Of a DNA stretch of 37,894 bases, positions 1 to 8,945 are shown in pieces. A model generated the notes under the pieces. The model ran no database searches. It was not told the DNA's origin and saw only the letters and a list, made by a program, of their open reading frames with translations. This DNA comes from an uncultured Bacteroidota bacterium. Lineage in GTDB: Bacteria > Bacteroidota > Bacteroidia > Chitinophagales > Chitinophagaceae. Location: NCBI GenBank assembly GCA_903905065.1, contig CAIVEW010000052.1, forward strand, positions 1 to 37,894. The letters are read 5' to 3'. The position numbers and the translations under genes were made by a program. Every line of letters starts with the position of its first letter. Position 1 is the first letter of the stretch.

Positions 1-14
1 GTCTTTGGGGAGTG

Positions 15-45
15 CAAAGGTAATGATTTTACTTATTTGAGCAAA
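15..45 (-). promoter_or_regulatory. Bacteroidota promoter firing left, out of the window
   Basis: Read on the minus strand, TTTG (45-42) is followed by a 19-nt spacer and TACCTTTG (22-15). This is a full match to the Bacteroidota primary sigma consensus (TTTG, then TAnnTTTG). Transcription would start near position 8 and run out of the left edge, so the gene served is not visible. Confidence 0.65.
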
Positions 46-85
46 CTTTTTATTGATCCTTCAACTTTTTCCGGTTTAAATCGAA

Positions 86-93
86 TAATTTTG
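86..93 (+). promoter_or_regulatory. Possible -7 element for the 151-1313 gene pair
   Basis: TAATTTTG matches the TAnnTTTG -7 consensus and lies about 58 nt before the first gene. No TTTG is found at the expected 18-19 nt upstream, so this is only a weak promoter call. Confidence 0.3.
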
Positions 94-150
94 TAAAAAT
101 AACGTTTCTGTAGAGGCATTTATTCCTGGATCCGAGTTTAGTCTAATCAA

Positions 151-723
151 TTGAAATATTTAATAACTATATTGTTTTTATTGCTTGTTGGCAGCGCGGT
201 ATTTTTTTCCTGCGCCAAATGGCACGATCCTGCGCCTAAGAATCTAAATCTTACTAATCCCTATTGCAACGACCCGGCAGCCGTGAATTATAACTGGGGT
301 TTTCCCGGTAAACCGGACAACTCTATTTGTTTTTACCCTTACAGCCTGTTTACTGGGACCTATATGTACTACGATTCCATGTACAGAGACACGCTTTTCC
401 TGGGCGCGGATAGTTTCCTGATAAATATTGCAGGCACGGACACTTCTCATACCCGGATATTCTTATACGGTTTCTGCCCCCAACCAATATCTCTTACCGC
501 GCAACCCGGTTACCAGGCAACTGTGGATACGGTGGTTGGCGATACGGCTACCGCTACCTCGGGACAGATTTACTCCTGTGTGAGCGGGGTAAAGGATACG
601 CTTAACGGCATTATCAGCCGCGACAGGCTTGATTCTCCTACCGTACTGCATTTTAGTTTTTCCGTAACCATGGACACCTCCGGGATCGTCACCCATACTG
701 GCACTGCCCAAAAACGAAACTAA
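151..723 (+). CDS. Small secreted lipoprotein of unknown function
   Basis: I do not recognise a named family. The 190-residue protein starts with a hydrophobic signal sequence ending in Phe-Phe-Ser-Cys21, compatible with lipoprotein processing although the lipobox is imperfect. Residues 39-60 (Cys, Asp-Pro, Asn-Tyr-Asn, Cys) resemble a degenerate copy of the CxDPxAxNYNxxAxxDxxSC motif seen in secreted Bacteroidota proteins. The start must be TTG at 151, because the next in-frame ATG at about 364 would remove the whole export signal. Its TAA overlaps the ATG of the riboflavin synthase gene by one base (TAATG), so the two are probably translationally coupled. A functional link to riboflavin is not implied by the sequence. 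Confidence 0.7.
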   Translation: MKYLITILFLLLVGSAVFFSCAKWHDPAPKNLNLTNPYCNDPAAVNYNWGFPGKPDNSICFYPYSLFTGTYMYYDSMYRDTLFLGADSFLINIAGTDTSHTRIFLYGFCPQPISLTAQPGYQATVDTVVGDTATATSGQIYSCVSGVKDTLNGIISRDRLDSPTVLHFSFSVTMDTSGIVTHTGTAQKRN

Positions 724-1313
724 TGTTTACAGGAATAATTGAGGCCGTAGCGAGTGTAAAAGAAGTACGACAAGATGGTTCAAATGTCGACTTTACCATA
801 GAAAGCAGCCTGGCCAACGAGTTGAAAATTGACCAGAGTGTAGCGCATGATGGCGTATGTCTTACGGTAGTTTCCATTTCTGGTTCCACATATACAGTTA
901 CCGCAGTGGCGGAAACCTTGGCTAAAACGGCCCTCGGCACCTGGCAGCCGGGCAATAAAATAAACCTGGAACGCTCCCTGAAACTCGGCGACCGGCTCGA
1001 TGGGCATTTTGTCCAGGGCCACGTAGATACTACCGGCACTTGCATTGAAAAACAAACGCTTGAGGGTAGTTGGTTATACCGCTTTCGTTTTCCTGAAAAA
1101 TATGCAGCGCTTATCATAGAGAAGGGCTCTATTTGCATAAATGGCGTTAGCCTCACCGCATTTAATGTAAAACGGGATGAGTTTACCGTTACCATTATCC
1201 CCTATACGTACACACACACCAACTTTGACACACTGGAAGACGGAAGCGTCGTAAACCTGGAGTTTGATGTATTGGGCAAATATTTATTGAGAAGCAGAGA
1301 ATTCGCTGCGTAA
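723..1313 (+). CDS. ribE: Riboflavin synthase, alpha subunit
   Basis: This enzyme dismutates two molecules of 6,7-dimethyl-8-ribityllumazine to riboflavin and a pyrimidine by-product, the last step of cytoplasmic riboflavin synthesis. The 196-residue length fits the family. It opens with the family signature MFTGIIEA and consists of two lumazine-binding barrels: residues 1 to about 96, and a second repeat introduced by HFVQGHVD. The ATG overlaps the stop of the preceding lipoprotein gene. No other riboflavin gene is adjacent, so the pathway is scattered here, and no FMN riboswitch is visible upstream. The symbol ribE follows E. coli-style usage; the Bacillus name for the same enzyme differs. 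Confidence 0.95.
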   Translation: MFTGIIEAVASVKEVRQDGSNVDFTIESSLANELKIDQSVAHDGVCLTVVSISGSTYTVTAVAETLAKTALGTWQPGNKINLERSLKLGDRLDGHFVQGHVDTTGTCIEKQTLEGSWLYRFRFPEKYAALIIEKGSICINGVSLTAFNVKRDEFTVTIIPYTYTHTNFDTLEDGSVVNLEFDVLGKYLLRSREFAA

Positions 1314-1419
1314 GCCACCTTACCGGAATAGAGCCCCCCTAATGTTATTTTTTTATGATTGTTGGCCATAATTTCCTTATTTGTGTGAAATTATCAATAA
1401 CACAATATTAAATTTACAA

Positions 1420-2598
1420 ATGGCTTCCGTAATAAAAAGGATAAATGAGTACAATGCAGGTATTCCTCCGGCGTTGCACGAGATGAAGTGGCGGGCGATG
1501 AAGGAGAGTTCATTCAGTTTTTACCGGGGTACCTGCCATTTGTTTGCAGAAGATTTTGTGAAGATGTATAAATACCGGCCAAAAGTAAAAAGCTGGATAT
1601 GCGGGGATCTGCATTTTGAGAATTTCGGGTCTTACAAGGGTGAAAACGGGTTGGTATATTTCGATCTTAATGATTTTGATGAGTCTATACTTGCCGGCCC
1701 TGAGCCGGAGGTGTGCAGGTTTATTACCAGCATCATCATCGCAGCAGGACAAATGAAAGTGGCGGGCATCGCCCTTCACAAAGCGCTGCACGATATTATG
1801 GCCACTTATGTAACAACGTTGCAGGCAGGTAAGGCGCTTATGCTGGAGGAGGAAGTTGCCCACGGAGAATTCAAGAAATATTTTCAGCAGGTCAGCTCAT
1901 TCGACCGCCAGACATTTATCGAAAAGAGAACTTATAAAGAGAAAGGCGCGCTGCTGCTTAAAGCCGATGATGTGCATTTTATGCAACTTGATAGCGCCCG
2001 TAAGTCTGCTATATACAGGGGTGTTAAAAAATTGCTGGACAGCAATGATCGATTCAAACACCTGGTTTTCCAGGATGCCGCGTTCCGTATTGCCGGTACC
2101 GGTAGCCTGGGCCTGGAGCGTTATTGTGTGCTTTGCTACAGCAAAAAGAAAGGCAAGCATTATCTCATAGACGTAAAGGAATCGAGGGAATCATGCTTTA
2201 GCCCGGTAATAAAAATAAAGCAACCGGAATTTAAAAATGATGCGGATCGTGTAAATACCGCTGCGTACCTGATGCAGTTCAACTCGCCGGCTTTTATGGC
2301 CACGGTAAATATAGATGGTAAGTGGTTTATGGTGCGCGAACTGCAACGGGTATCCGACAAAATGACCCTCGCCGATTTTGGTACGGATTTTAGCTCGTTT
2401 AATGCGGTGGCTAAAGAAATGGCTGCGCTTATGGCTTACGCACACATCCGCAGCAGCGGCCATATGGGTTCTTCAACCGCTGATGAGCTGAATCAGTTTG
2501 CGAAGAAGAAACAGTGGCAAAAGGACGTAATGGAGGTAAGTGGCGAACTGGCTAAGAAGAATGCTAAATACTATAAAGAATACGTAACGGTAGAATAG
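1420..2598 (+). CDS. DUF2252 family protein
   Basis: A 392-residue protein of the DUF2252 family, which has distant similarity to kinase-like and aminoglycoside phosphotransferase-like folds but no assigned reaction. Family-typical blocks are FYRGTCHLF near the N-terminus, then GDLHFENFG and FDLNDFDE, which look like catalytic-loop and metal-binding motifs of that fold. The reading frame is open from a TTG at 1381, but that TTG lies in a T-rich stretch resembling a -7 promoter element, so I prefer the ATG at 1420. No signal peptide or membrane segment is seen, so it is probably cytoplasmic. It stands alone, 106 bp after ribE. Substrate unknown. Confidence 0.8.
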   Translation: MASVIKRINEYNAGIPPALHEMKWRAMKESSFSFYRGTCHLFAEDFVKMYKYRPKVKSWICGDLHFENFGSYKGENGLVYFDLNDFDESILAGPEPEVCRFITSIIIAAGQMKVAGIALHKALHDIMATYVTTLQAGKALMLEEEVAHGEFKKYFQQVSSFDRQTFIEKRTYKEKGALLLKADDVHFMQLDSARKSAIYRGVKKLLDSNDRFKHLVFQDAAFRIAGTGSLGLERYCVLCYSKKKGKHYLIDVKESRESCFSPVIKIKQPEFKNDADRVNTAAYLMQFNSPAFMATVNIDGKWFMVRELQRVSDKMTLADFGTDFSSFNAVAKEMAALMAYAHIRSSGHMGSSTADELNQFAKKKQWQKDVMEVSGELAKKNAKYYKEYVTVE

Positions 2599-2659
2599 TT
2601 TTCGTTACCAGCCATCCCTATCGGTCTTTTTTACGCTACTTTTTGGCTTATTAATGTCT

Positions 2660-2667
2660 TAACTTCG
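2660..2667 (+). promoter_or_regulatory. Possible -7 element for the esterase gene
   Basis: TAACTTCG differs from TAnnTTTG at one base and lies 18 nt before the ATG at 2685. No TTTG sits at the proper distance upstream. Confidence 0.25.
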
Positions 2668-2684
2668 GGTAACAACCTCTACTG

Positions 2685-3518
2685 ATGAGACTTTGTATCC
2701 TTCTGCCGTTTTTCATTTTTGGCTCCATATTAGCCACCGCACAATCCGAATTGAGCACGTTATCGAGCGACCAATGGCTTGCAGTCATCAATGCAGGCAA
2801 TTTGAATACCCCGCATAGCTATCATGACTATAAAAATGGCGGTCGTATTTCGCACGGGTTTGCTCTTTATTTTGTCCGGGCTGGTGCTATAGATGTTCCC
2901 TATCTTGTCTATATACCCGCTTCGTATAGCCCGTTGAACCCAATGCCGGTAGTCGTGTTTCTGCACGGTGCCATATTGGCTAAAGATAGTTTTCAGTATA
3001 AGGACCCATCTATCGCTAATGAGCCTGTTTTTTCAATAGCAGAACCTCTGAATACTATTGTTGTGTTTCCCTTCGCCCGTGCCGATTATAAATGGGCAGG
3101 AACCTCAGGCTCGTACCGTACTGTTCTGGATATTGTGAACCGTGTAAAGGAAACCTACAATACTAGCAGTGTATATATTGGTGGCATCTCCATGGGGGGC
3201 ATTGCCACGTTTTGGTTCGTGAATAACCACCCGGAAACCTTTGCGGGTTTCTACACATTTTCCGCCGCACCGCACAGCAATGACGGAGAAATAAAATACA
3301 GCAATATCACAAAGTCAAAACCGCTTTATTCCCTCAATGCAAAAGATGACCCGGTATTCTCTTGTACCGATATGGAGGCTGCATATCAGCAACATAAAAG
3401 CGAAGCCGCTGGCTGGCATTTCTCAACAGTCGAAACCGGCGGGCACAGGTTTATTTACGGCAAGGGCGGCGACAAATACGTGAAGTCTGCGATAGGCAGC
3501 TTGCTGAAAAATCGTTAA
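2685..3518 (+). CDS. Secreted alpha/beta hydrolase (esterase/depolymerase-like)
   Basis: A 277-residue exported hydrolase. Residues 1-19 form a signal peptide ending in Ala-Thr-Ala. The alpha/beta-hydrolase landmarks are visible: an oxyanion-type stretch VVVFLHGA, the nucleophile elbow GISMGG with Ser169, a likely acid at Asp221 or Asp222 (AKDDPVF), and the catalytic His254 in GGHRF. The overall pattern resembles predicted peptidases/esterases of the polyhydroxyalkanoate-depolymerase and feruloyl-esterase type, so an ester in the periplasm or outside the cell is the likely substrate; the specific one cannot be read from sequence. It appears to be a single transcription unit with no obvious terminator. 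Confidence 0.8.
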   Translation: MRLCILLPFFIFGSILATAQSELSTLSSDQWLAVINAGNLNTPHSYHDYKNGGRISHGFALYFVRAGAIDVPYLVYIPASYSPLNPMPVVVFLHGAILAKDSFQYKDPSIANEPVFSIAEPLNTIVVFPFARADYKWAGTSGSYRTVLDIVNRVKETYNTSSVYIGGISMGGIATFWFVNNHPETFAGFYTFSAAPHSNDGEIKYSNITKSKPLYSLNAKDDPVFSCTDMEAAYQQHKSEAAGWHFSTVETGGHRFIYGKGGDKYVKSAIGSLLKNR

Positions 3519-3641
3519 ACACTGATTCCTACTAAAAGAAAATAATTAGCGCTGATACTCAAACCATTAGTCGTTTTTGACCGGGCAACGGCCTGTTCGG
3601 GCACAATTTTTTATATGGCTTTTACAAAAAAAACAAGCTAT

Positions 3642-4280
3642 ATGAAAAAGAAAAACTTCAAAACACACCACATTTTGTTATTCGCGGCGTTATTAACAGC
3701 GAGCGCATGCAATAATTCAGGTAGCACTACTACGACCACTTCCGACAGTTCTACAAGTATGTCTGCTAAAGTGGACACGGCGATGAAGGACGTGAAACAA
3801 GGTGCCGAGAACGTAGCCAACGATGTGAAGAACGCAGTAGATGGCAATCCCGATTCGAACTTTGTAGTTAAGGCCTGCATTGCCAATATGGAAGAGCTTA
3901 AAGTGCTGCAAGCCGGGTGGGACAATGGAACCGACAAGGAACTTAAAGCCCATGCCAAAATGATGATCGCCGATCATAAGAAACTGGGTGCGAAGGTGAA
4001 GGACTACTCCGGGAAAAAGAGCTACACACTGCCGGATAACGATGGCGGCAAGGGCGATGATGACGTGACAGCGCTGAACAAAAACACAAAAGGCAAGGAC
4101 TGGGATAAGGCCTGGGTGGATAAAATGGTAGATGGCCACAATGATGCCATCAGCCTTTTTGAAAAATACCAGGATAAAGTAAAAGACCCGGACCTGAAGG
4201 GCATGATAACAGATGCGTTGCCCACACTACACGCACACCTGGATATGATGAAACAACTGCAGGACAAAATGGGGAAATAA
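3642..4280 (+). CDS. DUF4142 lipoprotein
   Basis: A 212-residue lipoprotein: signal sequence with an MKKKNFKT start, hydrophobic core and lipobox TASAC (Cys23), then a Thr/Ser-rich linker. The rest is a helical DUF4142-type domain, with FVVKACIANMEELK, then HAKMMIADHKKLG and the closing LHAHLDMMKQLQDKM typical of that family. DUF4142 proteins are ferritin-like four-helix envelope proteins with no proven enzymatic role. An in-frame ATG at 3615 would add nine residues; 3642 gives a standard lipoprotein signal and is preferred. The gene ends in a strong terminator shared with the convergent gene at 4380. Confidence 0.82.
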   Translation: MKKKNFKTHHILLFAALLTASACNNSGSTTTTTSDSSTSMSAKVDTAMKDVKQGAENVANDVKNAVDGNPDSNFVVKACIANMEELKVLQAGWDNGTDKELKAHAKMMIADHKKLGAKVKDYSGKKSYTLPDNDGGKGDDDVTALNKNTKGKDWDKAWVDKMVDGHNDAISLFEKYQDKVKDPDLKGMITDALPTLHAHLDMMKQLQDKMGK

Positions 4281-4328
4281 ATCCTGATAGCTCATGGGTA
4301 AATGTTTACTGAGCGCTGAACATGATAA

Positions 4329-4367
4329 AACGGGCGATCCTATGGACCGCCCGTTATTTTTTTGCCG
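4329..4367. terminator. Bidirectional intrinsic terminator
   Basis: A 12-bp stem with one mismatch (arms 4329-4340 and 4344-4355) and a 3-nt loop is followed rightward by ATTTTTTTT, ending the DUF4142 gene. Read leftward, the same stem is followed by TTTTAT, so it also fits the convergent gene ending at 4380. Confidence 0.8.
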
Positions 4368-4379
4368 GTAAGGATGAAA

Positions 4380-4919
4380 TCAATATTTCAGAAGTTTGAA
4401 GTATCCGTCGGTTATAGATACAATCTGCCCGGTGGGGGTTATGCCCTTGAAATAAAACAGTCCTTGTATATAGGCACTATCATTGTGTGTGACATACACT
4501 TCGCCGGAATTACCAAGATAACTGGAATAGCTGTAGTAAGCACTGCCCACGCTGTCAGACCATGAACTGGAGTCGGCCCGATCATGATAGCTCATGGAGT
4601 ATACATTACCGGCATATACCTGGTTTAAACTAAGATACATCACCTGCCCGCCCAGATACCCAATAATAATGTTGCTGCCTGCGCTATTCAACGCCCACGT
4701 GGCATAACCTGCAGTCCATGGTGTGCCATTAATGTTTGCGCTCATGGGGTCTTTGCCGCTTCCTATCCAGTCAAACTGAGATGCAGTGAGGGGGGTTAAA
4801 GGATTTACACCACCGTTGGCGGCACTGTCGGTGTTTGCATTGTAAGCGCCCTTGCTGCATGATGCAAGTGCAAAGCCGATGGCTGCAAACAACAGGATAG
4901 AATAAAGAAGCTTTCTCAT
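4380..4919 (-). CDS. Lipoprotein of unknown function, DUF6252-like
   Basis: A 179-residue lipoprotein with a clear signal sequence and lipobox ALASC (Cys21). After a short Ala/Asn/Thr-rich linker comes the phrase MSANINGTPWTA, often seen at the start of small beta-rich lipoproteins of the DUF6252 type, then Tyr/Ser-rich beta strands. Function unknown; probably anchored in an envelope membrane. The frame is open further upstream to 4952, but the ATG at 4919 directly precedes the signal peptide and the region before it carries a promoter, which decides the start. It shares a terminator with the convergent DUF4142 gene and is divergent from the DUF5686 gene. Confidence 0.65.
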   Translation of the reverse strand: MRKLLYSILLFAAIGFALASCSKGAYNANTDSAANGGVNPLTPLTASQFDWIGSGKDPMSANINGTPWTAGYATWALNSAGSNIIIGYLGGQVMYLSLNQVYAGNVYSMSYHDRADSSSWSDSVGSAYYSYSSYLGNSGEVYVTHNDSAYIQGLFYFKGITPTGQIVSITDGYFKLLKY

Positions 4920-4936
4920 AATATATTTTTGCCGCA

Positions 4937-4966
4937 TAAAGATACTAAGCATCGCAGAACTACAAA
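4937..4966 (-). promoter_or_regulatory. Promoter for the 4380-4919 lipoprotein
   Basis: On the minus strand, TTTG (4966-4963), an 18-nt spacer and TATCTTTA (4944-4937) match the Bacteroidota promoter with one base off in the -7 box. It lies about 18 nt before the ATG at 4919 and rules out the upstream in-frame start at 4952. Confidence 0.5.
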
Positions 4967-5000
4967 ATATTATTTTCGCTAATTTTACGGACTCCTCTTT

Positions 5001-7505
5001 ATGTATAGAAAGGCCCGTTCCATGTTACTTCTGTTTTTTGTCCACACGGCATTGTTTGCTCAACATGCAAATTCAGGCCGCATTTATGATGCAAATTCAG
5101 GTGAGCCGGTTCCTTTTGCTACAATTAAGTTTGGGGAGACCGGCAGGGGAGTGGTTGCCGGCCTGGACGGGAAATTTGAATTGCCTGAAGCGGACATCAC
5201 CTCAATAGAGGTGTCCTGCCTGGGTTATCTGCCGCAAAAAATAATGTTGCCGGCAGCCGATCTCAACATAAGGATGCAGCCGGTAGAAAGCGCCCTTACG
5301 GATGTGGTAATAAAGCCGCCGTACGAAAAAATACACCGCATACTCAATAACGTTATTGCCAATAAGAGCGAGAACGATCCGAATAAATATGACTGGTATC
5401 GTTGCAATGTTTATTATAAGATGATAGCAGATATTGAACCTGCGAAGCCTAAAATAAATCATGGCAGTAAAAAACGACTAGCTACGGAGTCGGAAAAAAA
5501 TAAGGCCTATGCGGACAGTGTGAAACGAAGCCGGGTAAGAGATTTTCTCGAAAATCAGCACCTGCTGATGTCTGAAACCTATAGCATTCGCACATGGCGA
5601 AAGCCGCAGCAGTTGCAGGAAGAAGTACTTGCTTCCAGGTTCTCAGGTTTTAAAAAATCTATGTTTACCGGGTTGGTAACTGATGTCTTGCCATTTCATG
5701 CTTATACGGACTATATAAACCTAAACGGCAAGGATTATCACAATCCCGTGAGCCGGGGCTACGAGCGGTATTACAAATTCAATATAGCCGATGAGATCGT
5801 GCAAGGCGTGGACACGGTATGGATAATGAGCTTTACGCCCCGTGGCCACAACACGAATGAGCTCAAAGGAACAGTATACATAAACTCTAGTGGATACGCT
5901 ATTTCCCAGGTCATAGCGAGGGCAAAGGACACTATGCTGAACATGGACGTGCGCATAGAGCAGCAATATGAGCAACTCCCGGTGGCCAATAACGGGAAGC
6001 GCTGGTTTCCCAAGCACCTTAATTATGTTATCGACTGGCAGCAGGGATCGGGGAATTCAATCTCCGCTATCCATATGAAAGGTTACTCGCGGATAGATTC
6101 GGTGTCATGGGATGAGGACAAAGATTTTCGGTTTGACAAAACACATACTGTAAAGCTGAAACCAAAGGCAGATGAACTAAACGAAACCACCTGGCAAAAT
6201 ACGCGCCCTGAGCCGCTTAATGCAAAAGAAGTACGCACCTACAGGGTTATAGACAGCCTGGGTGCAGTATTGCACCTGGATAAAACACTCGCCTTTACAG
6301 CCAAACTGCCTTCTGGCAAAGTCCCCATCGGTTTTCTTGATCTCGACCTGAAACGATTATTTAACTGGAACGACTATGAAAATGTGCGGCTGGGCCTGGG
6401 TCTGCAGACGAATGAACGGATTGTAAAATGGATGTCCATCGGTGGATGGGGTGGCTATGGCTTTGCAGATAAAAAATGGAAGTATGGGGCGTTTGCTGAG
6501 TTTTATGCGGACCGGTACAAAGAGTTTGCCTTCAAGGCAGATTATAGCGACGATATTAACGACCCTGGGCGTATCCGTATGAACACTGAACTGGACAAGA
6601 ATTATCTTAATGCCTACCTGCTGCAGCGTGTAGATGAGACAAAGACGATTACTTTATCGGTAAAAAGGAGATTCGGCTACCTGGGTTTAGAACTTGCCGG
6701 CCGGCAGCAGGCTATACTTCCACGATACAAGTATAACCTGTTGTATGATGGGGCAAATTACAGCACATTTACCGCAAATGAAGTGTCCCTGGCGTTCCGG
6801 TATGCTTATGCAGAACGTACAGCGCCATTCTTTAGTTCTTACTATAGCCTGGGCAGTAAATATCCCGTTTGGTATGGCAAGATCACGACCGGCGGTATTT
6901 CCACCTCCGCCTCAGACCCTGGCTCCTCGTTGGGGCCTGTACACATACCTTATACGCAGGTAGTGACTGCTGTAGTCTGGCATAAGCATATTAACAGGGT
7001 AGGGTTTGAGCACTTTCTGGTAGAAGGCGGCAAGTCATGGAGCGGTTCCTCACTACCGCTTAGTAAATTGTTTGCGGGCAACGGCTACAACTATGATTCA
7101 AAATCGTTTTTGTCGCTTTATACCTTTGGCGGCCTCATGACCATGTTGCCCTACGGTTATTATACCGACCAGTTTGTAAACGTTATTTACCGTCACGATT
7201 TCGATTGGAAGCTGTATAAAATTGAGAATAAGGATACCAAATTAAGTTCAGCGCCAAATATTTGCCTGCAGTACAATCTGCTTTATGGAACATTAGCACA
7301 CCCTGAAGCACAGCAGTATGTGAATTTCACCGTACCATCAAATGGTTATCACGAAGCCGGCCTCCTGCTTAATAACATCCTCAGGACCGTGTATGCCAAC
7401 CTGTATTACCTCACTTTAAATGCCGGGTATTTCTATCATCTTACCCCGTCGTTTGACGCTGCTAAGAATGGCAGGGTAGTTGTGGGGCTCGGTGTAGAGC
7501 TATAA
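5001..7505 (+). CDS. DUF5686 / carboxypeptidase-regulatory-like outer-membrane protein
   Basis: A large 834-residue envelope protein. Residues 1-20 are a signal peptide ending at LFAQ. Residues about 25-100 are a carboxypeptidase-regulatory-like beta-sandwich (GRIYDANSGEPVPFATI, then DGKFELP and SCLGYLPQ), as also found at the N-terminus of SusC-type receptors. The remainder matches the DUF5686 pattern: aromatic-rich strands in the C-terminal half that read like an outer-membrane beta barrel, ending in VVVGLGVEL. No TonB plug domain is seen, so it is not a SusC receptor. Role unknown. It is transcribed alone, divergent from the lipoprotein gene at 4380-4919. Confidence 0.8.
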   Translation: MYRKARSMLLLFFVHTALFAQHANSGRIYDANSGEPVPFATIKFGETGRGVVAGLDGKFELPEADITSIEVSCLGYLPQKIMLPAADLNIRMQPVESALTDVVIKPPYEKIHRILNNVIANKSENDPNKYDWYRCNVYYKMIADIEPAKPKINHGSKKRLATESEKNKAYADSVKRSRVRDFLENQHLLMSETYSIRTWRKPQQLQEEVLASRFSGFKKSMFTGLVTDVLPFHAYTDYINLNGKDYHNPVSRGYERYYKFNIADEIVQGVDTVWIMSFTPRGHNTNELKGTVYINSSGYAISQVIARAKDTMLNMDVRIEQQYEQLPVANNGKRWFPKHLNYVIDWQQGSGNSISAIHMKGYSRIDSVSWDEDKDFRFDKTHTVKLKPKADELNETTWQNTRPEPLNAKEVRTYRVIDSLGAVLHLDKTLAFTAKLPSGKVPIGFLDLDLKRLFNWNDYENVRLGLGLQTNERIVKWMSIGGWGGYGFADKKWKYGAFAEFYADRYKEFAFKADYSDDINDPGRIRMNTELDKNYLNAYLLQRVDETKTITLSVKRRFGYLGLELAGRQQAILPRYKYNLLYDGANYSTFTANEVSLAFRYAYAERTAPFFSSYYSLGSKYPVWYGKITTGGISTSASDPGSSLGPVHIPYTQVVTAVVWHKHINRVGFEHFLVEGGKSWSGSSLPLSKLFAGNGYNYDSKSFLSLYTFGGLMTMLPYGYYTDQFVNVIYRHDFDWKLYKIENKDTKLSSAPNICLQYNLLYGTLAHPEAQQYVNFTVPSNGYHEAGLLLNNILRTVYANLYYLTLNAGYFYHLTPSFDAAKNGRVVVGLGVEL

Positions 7506-7546
7506 GTTTATTCTTACGCTCTCGCAACTGTTAAAAGCGTTGTCTC

Positions 7547-7579
7547 AAAATGAAAATGCCCCGGCGAGCCGGGGCATTT
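7547..7579 (-). terminator. Terminator of the DUF6600 gene, possibly bidirectional
   Basis: A perfect 12-bp inverted repeat (7554-7565 and 7568-7579) built around CCCCGGC. Read leftward it is followed by TTTTCATTTT, which suits the gene ending at 7601. Rightward the trailing run is only ATTTAAT, so it may also weakly end the DUF5686 gene. Confidence 0.7.
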
Positions 7580-7600
7580 AATAAAAGGAGTTATTTGCAT

Positions 7601-8788
7601 TTATCTTCTGCCCCCTTGTGGTGCCGGTGCCGGAGCAGGCCTCGGTTGTGGCTGTGGCTGTGGTCTTGGCTGTTGCGGCTGCTGTTGCGGCTGCTGTTGC
7701 GGTCTCGGCTGTTGTGGCTGCTGTTGTGGTTGCGGTCTCGGCTGTGGCCGGGGCGCAGGAGGTGGCGGCGGCGGTGGTGCAGGCGCGGGCTTCGGCGGCT
7801 GCGGCACAGACCTGTTCACATCCCATTCGTAGGGCCGGCTATCTGTTTTCTTTTTCGCGGGAGCCGGTTCGGCCGTCTGGTTGATGTGAGAACCGACCTG
7901 GTCAGTATGGGCGCCCGCTTTGGGTATATCTTCCCGGAAAGGAGGCGTCGACGTCTGTGCAGTGCTCACCGGTTGAGGTGTTTTTATCGGCTGCGGAGCC
8001 ATTACAACATTTGGCGGTGCCGGGCGTTGCCCGTTCACATTAGCTGCCGGTCTCACCTCTGCGGGGCGGTACATCTTTACTGTAGTATTGTGCACAGTGG
8101 TAGTACGGCTTGAGCCATTTGCCAGATCATAAACCTGTACCGGTTTCCCTGTCACCCGCTCTACATCCTTTACATGAGGGCCGGATACGTAGGATACTCC
8201 ATTTACAGCATAGGTGCCATTTGTAATACTGGTGCGATGTACAATGTTGCTATTGCCGTGGGGGCCGTACCAATAACGATAGTAGCCGCCGCTATATAGG
8301 TACTGCGGTGGTATGAACACCCACCAGTCATTAGGGCATACATAATCCATCGATGAGTTGAGGTCATAACCAGGACCTAGCGGCGACCAGCCGTAGTAGC
8401 CCTCACCGTAACGCCAGCAGACCCATGCCGGCCCCCAGTTGGTACCCGGTATCCATATCCAGCCGTAATAGTTGTCGAATGTCCAGCGGCCGTAGTGAAA
8501 GCAGGCCCATCCCCAAGGATAATCCGACACCCAGGTATTGCCATATTCGGTCATCACCCAGTGGCCATTGGTATAATAAGGCCGGAAGCTGCCGTCCTGG
8601 TCAGGAGACCACACATAGCCATACTGCGGATCGTCTATCCACTGGCCATAAGGTGCAAGTTCCTGGTAAAAATCATTATACGACACATAGGCGTCATACT
8701 GAGCATTAACTTTTGCAGGAGGAAGGCCAAATGTGAAAAACAAGATAAGAGACAGAATACTTAAAACCTGTTTACATGTTCTTGTCAT
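7601..8788 (-). CDS. DUF6600 family exported protein with Pro/Gln-rich tail
   Basis: A 395-residue exported protein. A signal peptide ends at KVNAQYD. The body, to about residue 170, is extremely Trp/Tyr/Gly-rich with repeated phrases such as YGYVWSP, YGRWTF, YGWIWIP and YYGWSPLG, the hallmark of DUF6600 envelope proteins of unknown role. From about residue 329 to the end is a low-complexity Pro/Gln/Arg tail, probably a disordered cell-wall-spanning or adhesive segment. The frame opens at 8809, but the ATG at 8788 directly precedes the signal peptide. The antisense of the tail gives long spurious open frames. A small His-rich lipoprotein gene lies upstream on the same strand, separated by its own terminator. 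Confidence 0.75.
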   Translation of the reverse strand: MTRTCKQVLSILSLILFFTFGLPPAKVNAQYDAYVSYNDFYQELAPYGQWIDDPQYGYVWSPDQDGSFRPYYTNGHWVMTEYGNTWVSDYPWGWACFHYGRWTFDNYYGWIWIPGTNWGPAWVCWRYGEGYYGWSPLGPGYDLNSSMDYVCPNDWWVFIPPQYLYSGGYYRYWYGPHGNSNIVHRTSITNGTYAVNGVSYVSGPHVKDVERVTGKPVQVYDLANGSSRTTTVHNTTVKMYRPAEVRPAANVNGQRPAPPNVVMAPQPIKTPQPVSTAQTSTPPFREDIPKAGAHTDQVGSHINQTAEPAPAKKKTDSRPYEWDVNRSVPQPPKPAPAPPPPPPPAPRPQPRPQPQQQPQQPRPQQQPQQQPQQPRPQPQPQPRPAPAPAPQGGRR

Positions 8789-8883
8789 AATTAATTGTTT
8801 AATGTGCATTTATCAGCGTGATAAAACTAAGTGTAAATATATACTTAATACCGGAAACAATAAAAGACTGACTGAAGCGTGGT

Positions 8884-8917
8884 ATATAAGTAAACCCGGC
8901 GGAGATCCCGCCGGGTT
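8884..8917 (-). terminator. Terminator of the small His-rich lipoprotein gene
   Basis: A perfect 10-bp stem (8893-8902 and 8908-8917, AACCCGGCGG type) with a 5-nt loop. On the minus strand it is followed by TTTACTTAT. It lies 29 bp past the stop at 8946. Confidence 0.65.
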
Positions 8918-8945
8918 ATAAAAACAAACATCATTATAGTAATAC

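Noticed and set aside
1381-1419. TTG start extending the DUF2252 protein by 13 residues
   Set aside because: The TTG lies in a T-rich, promoter-like stretch and the added residues match no family start; the ATG at 1420 is better.
4362-4565. 67-codon plus-strand frame after the DUF4142 terminator
   Set aside because: Lies antisense within the lipoprotein gene at 4380-4919 and starts inside the terminator.
7550-8113. Long plus-strand reading frames rich in Arg, Leu and Ala
   Set aside because: They are the antisense of the Pro/Gln-rich tail of the DUF6600 protein; low-complexity DNA keeps frames open on both strands.
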